Assembly (NCBI GenBank): GCA_022340285.1 | Contig: JAJDOG010000009.1 | Coordinates: 1-43,998, forward strand | Reading direction: 5' to 3' | Length of the DNA: 43,998 bases | DNA from: Betaproteobacteria bacterium | Lineage (GTDB): Bacteria; Pseudomonadota; Gammaproteobacteria; Burkholderiales; SG8-39 | Shown: one piece after another, positions 1 through 8,128 of the stretch | Position numbering within the stretch: the stretch's first letter is position 1 | Layout of the letters: each line of letters opens with the position of its first letter | Notes under the pieces: model-generated | The model's database searches: none | What the model was told of the DNA's origin: nothing | The model's input: only the letters and a program-made list of their open reading frames with translations | Program-made: the position numbers and the translations under genes

Positions 1-2307
1 ACCTCCGGCCCGCTTGGCCGAATCGATCGCCCGCCAGAGCTTTGCCGGCGTGTACGGAAGGTCGAGCCGATCGATGCCGAGCGGATGCAACGCATCGAGC
101 ACGGCGTGCGCAAGCGTGGGCACGGCGCCCGTCGTGCCCGCCTCGCCGGCGCCCTTTGCGCCAAGCGCGTTGGTCGGCGATGGAACGGAGCGATCGTAGA
201 GACGGACGTCCGCCAGCGCGTCCGCGCGCGGCATCTCGTAGTCCATGAATGTGCCCGTCAGGAGCTGTGCGGAGACCGGATCGTAGACGCAGTGCTCTGC
301 GAGCACCTGGCCGAGGCCTTGCATGATTCCGCCGTGGAGCTGGCCTTCGAGCAGTACGTGATTGATCACCCGTCCGCAGTCGTCGACCGCGACGTAGCGC
401 AGTACATCGACCACTCCGGTATCCGGGTCGACCTCCACTTCGGCGACGTGCGCGCCTCCGGGAAAGGCACGCAGCGCGGGAATATCGGTGAGCGAATCGA
501 GCGGATGCGGCGACACGCCCACGTACTTCGCGGCCAGATCCGCAAGGGTGATCGAGAGATCCGTTCCCTTGACCCGGTAGCGGCCACGCTCGAACTCGAT
601 ATCCGGAACCGCCGCCTCGAGCGCTTGTGCTGCAAGCTCCATACCCTTGCGCACCACTTCGCGCGCGACGACGAGCGCGGCGCTGCCATGCATCATGGTC
701 GATCGCGAGCCGACCGTGCCGCCGCCGACGAGCGGCGGGCCGTCGGGATCGCCCTCGCGCAGCAGCACTTTCTCGGGGTCCACGCCGAGCGCCTCGGCGA
801 CGATCTCCGGAAACACTGTCTCGTGCCCCTGCCCGGTCGATCCCGCGAGCACGTGCAGGAGAATGTTTCCCGAAGCGTCGAAACGGATCGCGGCCTCCTC
901 GGTCGGCACCACGCCGCCGCCGGATGGCTCGACGAAGACGGCGCAGCCGATCCCGAGCAGCTTGCCGCGCGCCGCCGCCTCCTTGCGCCGCGACTCGAAC
1001 GAGCGCCAATCGGAATATTCGACCGCTTCCTCGAGGCAACCGATCGGATCTCCGCTGTCGTACTCCGCCGTCGGCGTCTTGTAGGGGTAAGCCTCCTTCG
1101 GAATGAGGTTCCGCTTGCGAAGTTCGACCCGGTCGATCCCGGTCTCGCGCGCTGCCTGCTCGACCAATCGCTCGGCGAGGTAGACCACGCTCGGTCGCGC
1201 GGCACCGCGGTAGGCCGTGGTCGGCGTCGTATTCGTGAGCGCGAGGCGATGCCTGCCGTACAGCACGGGGATGCGATAGGCGTTGACCGCGTGCAGGGTC
1301 GCCATGAGCGTGTTGATGACCGGTCCGGCCTGCGAGAGATACGCGCCGAGATTCACAAACCACTTCAGCCGCAGTCCGATAAAGGTGCCTTCCTTGTCGA
1401 GCGCGAGCTCGCCGACGAGCTTCACCCCGCGGCCGTGATGGTCGCTCACGAACGTCTCGGAGCGCGAGCCGACCCATTTCACCGGTCGACCGACGGCCCG
1501 CGTTGCAAGCATGAGTGCGGCGTATTCCGCGTAGGCCTGCACCCGGATTCCGAATCCACCGCCCACATCGAGCATCTGCACGCGAATCTTGTCCGGCGCA
1601 ACGCCGGTCATGCCGGTAAGCCCTGCGCGCAGCACGGACGTGCCCTGTCCGCTCGCATAGACCTCGTAACTGTCGTTGGCGCTGTCGTACGCTGCGAGGC
1701 AGCCCTTTGGTTCCATCGGGTTGCCGACCATCCGCTGCGAATCGAGTTCGAGCCGCGTCACGTGTGCCGCGCGCGCGAACGCTTCGTTCGTCTTCGCCTC
1801 GTCCCCGTACTCGTAGTCGAACGCGAGATTTCCGGGAACGTTGTCGTGGACCTGCGGCGCGCCGGGCTCGAGCGCCGCCTCGGCATCGGCGACCGCCGGC
1901 AATTCACGGTATTCGATTTCAATCAGCTCCACGGCGTCCTGGGCGGCGAGCGCGGTTTCCGCGACGACCAGTGCAACCTCCTGGCCGACGTAGCGGACCC
2001 GCCCGCGCGCAAGCACGTCGAGTTGCGGCACCTTCACGGCCATGCCGCCTCGGCCGGGAAATTTCGCCGCCGCCGGCGGCGTCCGGAACCCGGCTTTCGT
2101 GGTGTCCTCTCCGGTCAGCACCGCGAGGACACCGGGCAGCTCTAGCGCGGGCTTGACGTTGATCGACGCGATCTCTGCGTGCGCACGATCCGAGCGCAGA
2201 AAGCACGCGTAACACTGGCCGTCCAGATTGACGTCCGCCGTGTAGCGTCCTGCGCCGGTGAGCAGCCGCCGGTCCTCTCGCCGCCCCTTGAAAGCTCGGC
2301 CGCTCAT
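1..2307 (-). CDS. Xanthine dehydrogenase family molybdopterin-binding subunit (partial, C-terminus off window)
   Basis: Large catalytic subunit of a molybdenum hydroxylase (xanthine dehydrogenase / aldehyde oxidase / CoxL-like family), which hydroxylates or oxidises a small substrate at a Mo-cytosine-dinucleotide centre and normally works with separate FAD and [2Fe-2S] subunits. The reading frame is open from an ATG at 2307 to base 1 (769 residues). It starts MSGRAFKGRREDRRLLTGAG, the usual family opening. The segment TTAYRGAARP takes the place of the AYRCSFR loop of true form I CO dehydrogenases, so a form II or other substrate is more likely. The GAGEAG motif with the presumed catalytic Glu lies near residue 720, so only a short tail is probably missing. 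Partner subunits are not in the window. The substrate cannot be told from the sequence. Confidence 0.93.
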   Translation of the reverse strand, partial: MSGRAFKGRREDRRLLTGAGRYTADVNLDGQCYACFLRSDRAHAEIASINVKPALELPGVLAVLTGEDTTKAGFRTPPAAAKFPGRGGMAVKVPQLDVLARGRVRYVGQEVALVVAETALAAQDAVELIEIEYRELPAVADAEAALEPGAPQVHDNVPGNLAFDYEYGDEAKTNEAFARAAHVTRLELDSQRMVGNPMEPKGCLAAYDSANDSYEVYASGQGTSVLRAGLTGMTGVAPDKIRVQMLDVGGGFGIRVQAYAEYAALMLATRAVGRPVKWVGSRSETFVSDHHGRGVKLVGELALDKEGTFIGLRLKWFVNLGAYLSQAGPVINTLMATLHAVNAYRIPVLYGRHRLALTNTTPTTAYRGAARPSVVYLAERLVEQAARETGIDRVELRKRNLIPKEAYPYKTPTAEYDSGDPIGCLEEAVEYSDWRSFESRRKEAAARGKLLGIGCAVFVEPSGGGVVPTEEAAIRFDASGNILLHVLAGSTGQGHETVFPEIVAEALGVDPEKVLLREGDPDGPPLVGGGTVGSRSTMMHGSAALVVAREVVRKGMELAAQALEAAVPDIEFERGRYRVKGTDLSITLADLAAKYVGVSPHPLDSLTDIPALRAFPGGAHVAEVEVDPDTGVVDVLRYVAVDDCGRVINHVLLEGQLHGGIMQGLGQVLAEHCVYDPVSAQLLTGTFMDYEMPRADALADVRLYDRSVPSPTNALGAKGAGEAGTTGAVPTLAHAVLDALHPLGIDRLDLPYTPAKLWRAIDSAKRAGG

Positions 2308-2398
2308 TGTCCGCCTCCCTCCAATGGTGAGGGCGGATTGTCGACGGTACGGCGCATTGCCGCAAGTCGGCAGTGCGGGCGCGAAGCCCTCTAGAGCC

Positions 2399-2872
2399 CT
2401 ATGGTTTCACGAGATAGTACGTAACCAGCCCGATTACCAGCGCGAGCGCAAGCGCCCAGAGGAGTGCGCTGCGCCGGCTCTCCGCATTGGCCGCGTCGAA
2501 CCGGCTGCGTATCAGCGGCTCGGAATCGAGATAGCGTTCCACGGCGTCTTTCGCATCCTTGAGGCCGATTCCGCGCGCCGCCCGAACGATCTTGATCGCT
2601 TCGATGAATTTCCCGTTCTGCAGAGCGGAGACTGCGGCAAGCGGTATCGCGTCGCCGTCGCGGGACAGCGACGGCTGCGCGGAAAACGGCGGATCGCCCG
2701 CGACGTAGCGTTCCACGGCGTCTTTCGCTTCCTTGAGACCGAGCCCGGTTGTCTCCCGAACGATCTTGATCGCCGCGATCTTGTCGCCGCGGTCCAACGC
2801 GGCGATCGCGGCGGCCGGAAGGGACGTGGCCGACTCACGGTCGTCCGGCGCGTGCGCCGTCGGGTCATTCAC
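2399..2872 (-). CDS. Membrane-anchored protein with two ribosomal L7/L12 C-terminal-like repeats
   Basis: A 157-residue protein with two copies of the L7/L12 C-terminal fold signature, IKIVRETTGLGLKEAKDAVE and IKIVRAARGIGLKDAKDAVE, at about residues 36-55 and 92-111. A hydrophobic helix (LLWALALALVIGLVTYYLV) lies at the extreme C-terminus. True bL12 has a single such domain and no membrane segment, so this is not the ribosomal stalk protein. The repeats may bind another protein at the membrane face, but the function is unknown. I chose the GTG at 2872 because GAGGAG lies about 8 bases before it; an in-frame ATG at 2896 would add eight residues. It follows a small membrane protein gene on the same strand. 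Confidence 0.8.
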   Translation of the reverse strand: MNDPTAHAPDDRESATSLPAAAIAALDRGDKIAAIKIVRETTGLGLKEAKDAVERYVAGDPPFSAQPSLSRDGDAIPLAAVSALQNGKFIEAIKIVRAARGIGLKDAKDAVERYLDSEPLIRSRFDAANAESRRSALLWALALALVIGLVTYYLVKP

Positions 2873-2909
2873 GATCCATCTCCTCGCTCCGCGCAACGTC
2901 GTGCCGCGG

Positions 2910-3251
2910 TCAACGGCGCGCTCTCCGCCGCTTGCGAATGGCCGCCATGACGAGCGCAGCGCCCATGGGCGGCAAAGCGAGAACGGCGAACATAGTCAAC
3001 CCGAGCGGCAGCAGGATGAAGCTGGCGGTCGTCACGGTGAGGACGACTGCTTGCACCAGCATCACGGCGAGCCCCCAGCGCCAGGGTTTCCTGGGTACCG
3101 AATAGCCCAGGGTGCCCGCAAGGGCGATGGAAAGCGGATAGGCGACTGTCCAGTAAAGGGACGAATCCCATGCCTCGGTTCTGCCGCTCATCTTCGCGGT
3201 AGCAATCCACAGCAGAGCGCCACCGATGACCGCGGTCGCGTACGCAGACAT
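2910..3251 (-). CDS. Small integral membrane protein, unknown function
   Basis: A predicted 113-residue membrane protein with about four hydrophobic segments: near residues 4-15, 25-45, 52-70 and 75-95. It ends in a very basic tail (RKRRRARR) that should stay in the cytoplasm. I do not recognise the family. The start at 3251 places the first hydrophobic segment at the N-terminus and has GGAG only about 2 bases upstream, which is closer than normal. An in-frame GTG at 3269 is an alternative. The frame is open further upstream, but that extension is Ser/Arg-rich and looks non-coding. It lies between the possible 53-residue ORF and the L7/L12-like gene and is probably co-transcribed with the latter. 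Confidence 0.6.
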   Translation of the reverse strand: MSAYATAVIGGALLWIATAKMSGRTEAWDSSLYWTVAYPLSIALAGTLGYSVPRKPWRWGLAVMLVQAVVLTVTTASFILLPLGLTMFAVLALPPMGAALVMAAIRKRRRARR

Positions 3252-3288
3252 TTCTCCGCGTCCATTCACGTGCTGCAACCCTTCCCGA

Positions 3289-3450
3289 CTACTGACCGAG
3301 GCGCGCCCGCGCGCGTTCGAGCGCGAGCGCAAGGAGCTTGTCGAAAGCCACCCGGTACCGCCGGAACGCCTCGCTCTGCTGGGACAGGACCGCGTCACGG
3401 GACCGCTGATCGAGCGCCTCGATTCCGAAGGCTGGCGCGAGACGGCTCAT
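3289..3450 (-). CDS. Possible small protein (53 aa), hypothetical
   Basis: A short frame fills most of the gap between the SPFH gene and the small membrane protein gene on the same strand. It begins MSRLAPAFGIEALDQRSRDA and ends in an amphipathic, Arg/Leu-rich helix (LLALALERARARLGQ). Almost all third codon positions are G or C, as in neighbouring genes, and the composition is helix-like. No clear Shine-Dalgarno site precedes the ATG at 3450. No family is recognised, so it could be chance in GC-rich DNA. Confidence 0.4.
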   Translation of the reverse strand: MSRLAPAFGIEALDQRSRDAVLSQQSEAFRRYRVAFDKLLALALERARARLGQ

Positions 3451-3497
3451 CGTCAGGTGTCCGGCGGTGCGAGAGTTCCGCCGCGGGCAGCCGCAGC

Positions 3498-4691
3498 TCA
3501 GCCTCTCGGCACGGCCGGCGGCACCGCGCCGGTCCGGGACCGGTCGAGGACAGTCATGGCGCTGGCGACGAGGCCGGCGATGTCCGAGAGGTTGGAGGGG
3601 AGGATGAGCGTGTTGCCGGTCTTCGCGACGTTCGCGAACGCGTCGATGTACTCCCCGGCGACCTTGAGGTTGGCGGCGTCCATGCCGCCGGCGCTGCTGA
3701 GTGCTTCGGCCACGGCACGAATCGCCATCGCATTCGCCTCGGCCACGACGCGGATTGCCGTGCCTTCGCCCTGTGCGCGGTTGATGGCAGCCTGCTTCTC
3801 GCCCTCGGACTGCAGGATCGCAGCCTGCCGAGAGCCTTCAGCGACGTTGATCTCTTCCTGCTTCTGGCCCTCGGACTTCGCGATGACGGCGCGCTTCTCG
3901 CGCTCGGCGGTGATCTGCTGCTGCATGGCGCGCAGGATCACCTCGGGCGGAGTGAGGTTCTTGACCTCGTAGCGCAGCACCTTCACGCCCCACGAGCGTC
4001 CGGCCTCGTCGAGCACCGCGACGATCTGCCGGTTGATCTCGTCCCGGCTCTCGAAAGTCTTGTCGAGCTCCATCTTCCCGATCTCGGAGCGCAGCGTGGT
4101 CTGTGCGAGCTGGGTGATGGCCATCAGGTAGTCAGAGGTGCCATACGACGCGAGCCGGGGGTCCGTGACCTGGTAGTAGACGATCCCGTCCACCGCGAGC
4201 TGGGTGTTGTCGCGGGTGATGCACACCTGCTCGGGAACGTCGAACGGCACTTCCTTCAGCGAATGCTTGTAGGCGATCCGGTCGACGATCGGGATGATGA
4301 TGCGCAGTCCCGGCTCGAGCACTTCGCTGAAGCGCCCGAGACGCTCCACCACCCATGCCTCCTGCTGCGGAACGATGCGCACGCCCTCGATCACGAAGAC
4401 CACCGCGAGCGCGATGATCAGGAACGGCACCGCGAAGGGCCGCGTGAGCTCCATCACGTAGACGATGATGGACAGGACGATTGCGATGATGATCTTGGGA
4501 AGCATGCTGGCGTTCTCCCGTTTTGGAGATTGGGCGATCGGTTCGTCCGCCTTTCTGTGGCGGACCGACATGGCGCGCCGGCCGATCTGCTCGACTGTCT
4601 GGCGGAGCGGCGGCGGTGTATGGGACTTCGCGACGTTGAAGAGCGCCCGGATGAGCTCTTCGGGCGATGGCGGCGGATTCGGGGTGGCCAT
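3498..4691 (-). CDS. qmcA: SPFH/Band 7 domain protein, QmcA/stomatin-like
   Basis: Membrane scaffold protein of the SPFH (stomatin/prohibitin/flotillin) superfamily, closest in pattern to QmcA/paraslipin. These proteins oligomerise in the inner membrane and modulate membrane proteases. After N-terminal hydrophobic segments (about residues 63-100), the Band 7 core contains VPQQEAWVVERLGRF, PFDVPEQVCITRDN and ITQLAQTTLRSEIGKMELDK. A helical Glu/Lys/Ala-rich region (AEREKRAVIAKSEGQKQEEI) and the conserved tail NTLILPSNLSDIAG follow. An ATG at 4505 (MLPKIIIAIV) has a better GGGAGA ribosome site and would give 335 residues. The 62-residue extension from 4691 has coding-like GC3 in its first part. 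It lies 15 bases after nfeD, the usual partner in a two-gene operon. Confidence 0.93.
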   Translation of the reverse strand: MATPNPPPSPEELIRALFNVAKSHTPPPLRQTVEQIGRRAMSVRHRKADEPIAQSPKRENASMLPKIIIAIVLSIIVYVMELTRPFAVPFLIIALAVVFVIEGVRIVPQQEAWVVERLGRFSEVLEPGLRIIIPIVDRIAYKHSLKEVPFDVPEQVCITRDNTQLAVDGIVYYQVTDPRLASYGTSDYLMAITQLAQTTLRSEIGKMELDKTFESRDEINRQIVAVLDEAGRSWGVKVLRYEVKNLTPPEVILRAMQQQITAEREKRAVIAKSEGQKQEEINVAEGSRQAAILQSEGEKQAAINRAQGEGTAIRVVAEANAMAIRAVAEALSSAGGMDAANLKVAGEYIDAFANVAKTGNTLILPSNLSDIAGLVASAMTVLDRSRTGAVPPAVPRG

Positions 4692-4706
4692 GGCCGGGGC
4701 GCGGAC

Positions 4707-5132
4707 CTAGGGCTGGCGGGTCTTGGCCACGTGGAGCGTCGCGCCGTTGACCGCGGTGATATAGAGGACCTCGCCCGGCTCGCCGCGGATCTCGCCCGAG
4801 ACCTTCGCGTCCCATTGGGCGTCGCGATAGCTCACGCGCGCCAGGCTGTCCGATTGATCGATCCAGGATTCCCACTTGACCGGCTGGCCCACGTCGAGGG
4901 CGCGCATGCCCGGCTCCTTCGCCATGCGCTTGTGACGCTGGATCCAGACGACGCCCATCGTCAGAACGACCGCCGAGACGATCGCCTGCGCCCAGAACGG
5001 CGCGCCGAGGTAGGCCACCGCGGCACCGACGATCGCCGCAATGCCCAGAAAGAGCAAATAGAAGGTGCCGGTGACGAGCTCCGCGATCACCAGCACGATG
5101 CCGGTCACCAGCCAGACTAAGGAATGATCCAT
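4707..5132 (-). CDS. NfeD family membrane protein (short form)
   Basis: A 141-residue NfeD/YbbL-type protein. Hydrophobic segments cover roughly residues 5-22, 28-44 and 48-64. They are followed by a cytoplasmic OB-fold beta domain (WESWIDQSDSLARVSY to YITAVNGATLHV) that ends NfeD proteins and is thought to assist SPFH partners. It lacks the N-terminal ClpP-like protease domain of long NfeD, which is typical for the short form paired with QmcA. The ATG at 5132 has GGGAGC just upstream. It is directly followed by the SPFH gene, and the pair is a well-known conserved operon, so a shared role in membrane organisation or quality control is the likely function. Confidence 0.92.
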   Translation of the reverse strand: MDHSLVWLVTGIVLVIAELVTGTFYLLFLGIAAIVGAAVAYLGAPFWAQAIVSAVVLTMGVVWIQRHKRMAKEPGMRALDVGQPVKWESWIDQSDSLARVSYRDAQWDAKVSGEIRGEPGEVLYITAVNGATLHVAKTRQP

Positions 5133-5270
5133 CGACGCTCCCTGACGCGACGGTCCGCAAGGCGCGGGGGATCATACCCGATCCGATCGACGAAAATGCG
5201 TGCAAGCTGCACGCGGGACGAGGCTGGCGCGCTCGAATCGCGCAATTTGCCGCGGTTCAGAACGCTGGGC

Positions 5271-5537
5271 TCAGCGCGGCCGATCGCCGTCGCGATCCTC
5301 GCGGGTCGGGGTCACGTCGATCGCCTGATCGTCGCGCTCGACGCGATAGTCGCCCTCGATGACGACTGCGCCGGGGCGGTTTGCCGCCTCCTTCTGCAGC
5401 TTGCGCACGCGCCAGTAGAGGTAGATCCACACCACGATCACCACGACTCCCGCCACGAGCGCGAGTACCGACGCGAAGATGAGCGCGATGGCGAAGAGGA
5501 CGACGCCAACCGCGAAACCGAAGATGCGCGCGATCAC
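5271..5537 (-). CDS. Small membrane protein, hypothetical
   Basis: A predicted 88-residue protein starting at a GTG (VIARIFGFAVGVVLFAIAL). One long or two short hydrophobic helices cover roughly residues 5-45, followed by a charged soluble tail (WRVRKLQKEA to VIEGDYRVERDDQAIDV). I do not recognise the family. The frame stays open upstream to an ATG at 5678. That stretch runs through a 9-base tandem array (5568-5603) and contains a Ser/Leu/Arg-rich low-complexity peptide, so I regard it as untranslated. There is no strong Shine-Dalgarno site at the GTG. The gene stands between the nfeD operon and a DUF1223 gene, both on the same strand. Confidence 0.6.
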   Translation of the reverse strand: MIARIFGFAVGVVLFAIALIFASVLALVAGVVVIVVWIYLYWRVRKLQKEAANRPGAVVIEGDYRVERDDQAIDVTPTREDRDGDRPR

Positions 5538-5567
5538 GTCTTGGCTCGGGCAGACGCCAGTTCGGTG

Positions 5568-5603
5568 AAGTGACGGGAGTGACCGGAGTGACGGAAGTGC
5601 GAG
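5568..5603. repeat. 9-base tandem repeat array, four units
   Basis: Four adjoining 9-base units read AAGTGACGG, GAGTGACCG, GAGTGACGG and AAGTGCGAG. They lie in the gap between the DUF1223 gene and the small membrane protein at 5271-5537. Slippage could change the copy number. The array would fall within the 5' leader of the downstream gene. Confidence 0.75.
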
Positions 5604-5689
5604 ACGCTCATCGAAATCCTCGCGACATGCAGGGTCGCAGTGCGCCCCTACTCTGTCACGAGAGCGCCCGCCGCGCAACCGCTCGGCGC

Positions 5690-6463
5690 TCAGCCAGCGC
5701 GGCAGTACGCCAGCGCGGTGGCCTGCAAGACGTCGCCCGTTCGTTGCGACTGGACAAATGCCGCGACGCCGCCTCGACCCGGGTGCACGATGCGCTCGGC
5801 GAGCTCGGCGCGGCCGTCACCATCGAACGCGATCGGACCGAACCATTGCTGCACGACGTAGTCGTGCTCGAGCGTCGCGCCGCGGTTCTCGCCCGCCTTG
5901 ACGTTCGTTGTTTGCCCGTTCGCGAAGGCGGCGACGTAGAGCGACACGTTCGCGCGATCGGCGTCCTTCGGGAGCTCGGCGCCGACCCGCAGCTGCGATA
6001 CGCCCGCCTCCGTCTCGTCCAGGATCACGCTGATCTTGGCGCGGGCGGGCTGCGCGTTCGCCGCGCGTACGGCCTGATCGAAGGCGCCGGCACTGCTCCA
6101 GCCGCGAAAGTCGTGGCCATCGAAGACGACCTGCGGCGTATAGATAAAGCGCGAGTTGCCGATCGCAGAGTACGCCCTCTGCCGCTCCGTGTAGCGCGCC
6201 GACGCGAACCGGTCCTTCCATCCGATGTAGTCCCAGTAGTCCACGTGCAACGCGAGCGGCACGACGCGGTCAGCCGCGTACCCGGCCGCCGGCAGGCGGC
6301 GCAGCCAGGCGTCGGCGGGCGGGCAGCTGGAGCAGCCTTCCGAAGTGAAAAGTTCCACCAGCGCCACCGTGTGCGTCGGACTCGTTGCGGTGCAGGTGCC
6401 GGCGACGGCCAGTCCGCTCGTACCAGCCAGCGCGGCCGCGGTGATCCACTTCAGCCAGTTCAT
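5690..6463 (-). CDS. DUF1223 family exported thioredoxin-fold protein
   Basis: A 257-residue protein with a cleavable signal peptide (MNWLKWITAAALAGTSGLAV, cleavage near AVAG), so probably periplasmic. The mature part begins with VALVELFTSEGCSSCPPADA, which carries a thioredoxin-like CxxC (Cys44, Cys47). LHVDYWDYIGWKD and TPQVVFDG motifs follow, all hallmarks of DUF1223. The family is widespread in proteobacteria; its biochemical role is not established, although the CxxC suggests redox or thiol chemistry. The start at 6463 is preceded by a strong GGAGGAG. It is divergent from the MFS transporter gene at 6600. Confidence 0.93.
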   Translation of the reverse strand: MNWLKWITAAALAGTSGLAVAGTCTATSPTHTVALVELFTSEGCSSCPPADAWLRRLPAAGYAADRVVPLALHVDYWDYIGWKDRFASARYTERQRAYSAIGNSRFIYTPQVVFDGHDFRGWSSAGAFDQAVRAANAQPARAKISVILDETEAGVSQLRVGAELPKDADRANVSLYVAAFANGQTTNVKAGENRGATLEHDYVVQQWFGPIAFDGDGRAELAERIVHPGRGGVAAFVQSQRTGDVLQATALAYCRAG

Positions 6464-6599
6464 GTGCGCTCCTCCGGATGGGGCCCAGACAAGGAGGTAC
6501 GCATAACACGGGACACCGGATTCGCGCCGGCTGGCACGAATTTCCCGTGAGCGGAGCCGTCTCCACGCGTTTTCGCGCGAGCGCCGATAATCGCGCGCC

Positions 6600-7781
6600 A
6601 TGTCCTCCTCCCCGCGCAGCGCCCGCGCCGGCGCGCTCTGGCCCTTCTTTCTCGCCGCGTCGGCCTGGAACTTCGCGCTCGGGATGAGCTACATCCTGGT
6701 GCCGCTCTACGCTTACGAGCTCGGCTACTCCGCGCTGGCGATCGGCGGCATCCTGTCGCTGCCGGTCGTCGCGCACGTCGTGATCGCGCTGGTTGGCGGC
6801 GCCTATACGGATCGTATCGGTGGCCGGCAGATGGCGCTCGGCGCCTTCTTCTGCTTCGTGGTCGCCGGCGCGGTGTTCGCGGTCTTTCAGAGTTTCGCCG
6901 CGCTCCTCGTCGGCCAACTCTTCCTCGTGATCTCCCGCGCGACCTTCTGGCCGGCGATCTGGTCGGTCGGCTCCCAACTCCCCGGCGATCGCGGCACACA
7001 GATGGGGAGGTTGAACGCCACCACGAACGGGGCGCAGATCCTCGGCACTGCCGCAGCCGGCCTGCTGGTCGCTCTGGTCGGATTCAAGGCCGGATTCTGG
7101 GTGCTCGCCGCCGGCAGCGTCGGGGCATTCGCATCGATGTTCCACTTTCATCCGCCGGTCGCGCCGCACGCACAAGCCTCCCGGGGACTCTTTGCCGCCT
7201 ATGCCGCACTGCTCCGGCGCCGCACGCCCTACTACGGCATCGCCTGCGCGATGTTCGCGGCGCTGCCGCTTTCGCTCTCGATGTCGTTCTACCCGATCCT
7301 ACTCGTCGAGCAGGGCAACCCGAGCGATGCGGCCGGCTGGATGCTCGCGCTGCGCGCCCTCGGCGGTGCGCTGATCGGCGCCTCCGCGGGCCGGTACATC
7401 CGATCCGCCCAGGGCTGGGGATTGCCCCTGGCCGCGAGCATCTGGATCGCCTTCTGCGTCATCGCCGTGGCGTTCTTCACACATCCGCTGCCGGTCAGCC
7501 TGCTCCTGTTCGGCGTGGGGGTGGGCTCGGGGCTGATGACACTCGTCTTCCAGATGCTCGTGGCCGAGACCAGCTCTCCGGCCGAGCGAGGCTCGGCCCT
7601 CGCGCTGAGCGGGGTGGGCTGGCAGCTGTCGCATGCCGTCGTGCCGATCGTCATGGGCGCGCTGGCGGACCGGTATGGCGTCGCGACCGCTTTTCCGATC
7701 CTCGGAGCGGTCGCGGCGGGGCTCGCACTGGGATTCGTGCCATTGCACCGCTGGGCGATGGACCCCGCGCGCGCCGTGTGA
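6600..7781 (+). CDS. MFS transporter
   Basis: A 393-residue major facilitator superfamily permease with about 12 hydrophobic helices. The loop between helices 2 and 3 carries GGAYTDRIGGRQMALG, a form of the MFS signature GxLaDrxGrrxxl. The C-terminal half has the related ALADRYGVATAFPI. Transport is expected to be proton-driven at the inner membrane. The substrate is not predictable; drug or metabolite efflux is common in this branch. It starts 136 bases from the divergent DUF1223 gene. No strong ribosome site is visible before the ATG, so an in-frame start slightly downstream is possible. Confidence 0.9.
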   Translation: MSSSPRSARAGALWPFFLAASAWNFALGMSYILVPLYAYELGYSALAIGGILSLPVVAHVVIALVGGAYTDRIGGRQMALGAFFCFVVAGAVFAVFQSFAALLVGQLFLVISRATFWPAIWSVGSQLPGDRGTQMGRLNATTNGAQILGTAAAGLLVALVGFKAGFWVLAAGSVGAFASMFHFHPPVAPHAQASRGLFAAYAALLRRRTPYYGIACAMFAALPLSLSMSFYPILLVEQGNPSDAAGWMLALRALGGALIGASAGRYIRSAQGWGLPLAASIWIAFCVIAVAFFTHPLPVSLLLFGVGVGSGLMTLVFQMLVAETSSPAERGSALALSGVGWQLSHAVVPIVMGALADRYGVATAFPILGAVAAGLALGFVPLHRWAMDPARAV

Positions 7782-7855
7782 CGCGCTGCACGTCGCCCGT
7801 CCGGACAAACGCCTAGAATGGTCGCATTGCTCACTTCGACTATGGGAGAGCCCCG

Positions 7856-8047
7856 ATGTCGCCGGAATGGAAATACGCGCTGATCACGTTCGGGATCGGG
7901 TGCCTCATCGTGATCCTGGAGTGGCACATGGCCGGGAAGAAGAAGGAAGGCGTCACCTGGACGGACAAGCAGCGCATCCGCGGGATACTCGGCGTCTCGG
8001 CCGGAGTGTCCGCGCTCGTCTATTTCATCGTCCTCCTATCGGATTGA
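7856..8047 (+). CDS. Small two-helix membrane protein, hypothetical
   Basis: A 63-residue protein with two hydrophobic helices (YALITFGIGCLIVILEW and ILGVSAGVSALVYFIVLL) joined by a basic loop (AGKKKEGVTWTDKQRIRG). GGGAG lies about 7 bases before the ATG, which supports translation. I do not recognise the family. It sits 74 bases after the MFS gene and 81 bases before the DUF1631 gene on the same strand, so it may be part of either transcript. Confidence 0.65.
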   Translation: MSPEWKYALITFGIGCLIVILEWHMAGKKKEGVTWTDKQRIRGILGVSAGVSALVYFIVLLSD

Positions 8048-8128
8048 TCCGCACGAGGTCCCGGGCGGTGAGGGGGCGTCGCCGCGGACCGGACGAGCGT
8101 AAGATGAACCTGTGATCCAGAGTTCGAG

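Noticed and set aside
85-2145. A plus-strand open frame of nearly 690 codons opposite the molybdenum hydroxylase gene
   Set aside because: The product is Arg/His-rich with no family motifs. The minus-strand frame carries an intact molybdopterin-binding subunit. Long antisense frames are expected in GC-rich genes.
2733-5120. A plus-strand open frame of nearly 800 codons opposite the SPFH/NfeD genes
   Set aside because: It is the shadow of several genes with clear motifs on the minus strand. The product is Asp/His/Arg-rich and low in complexity.
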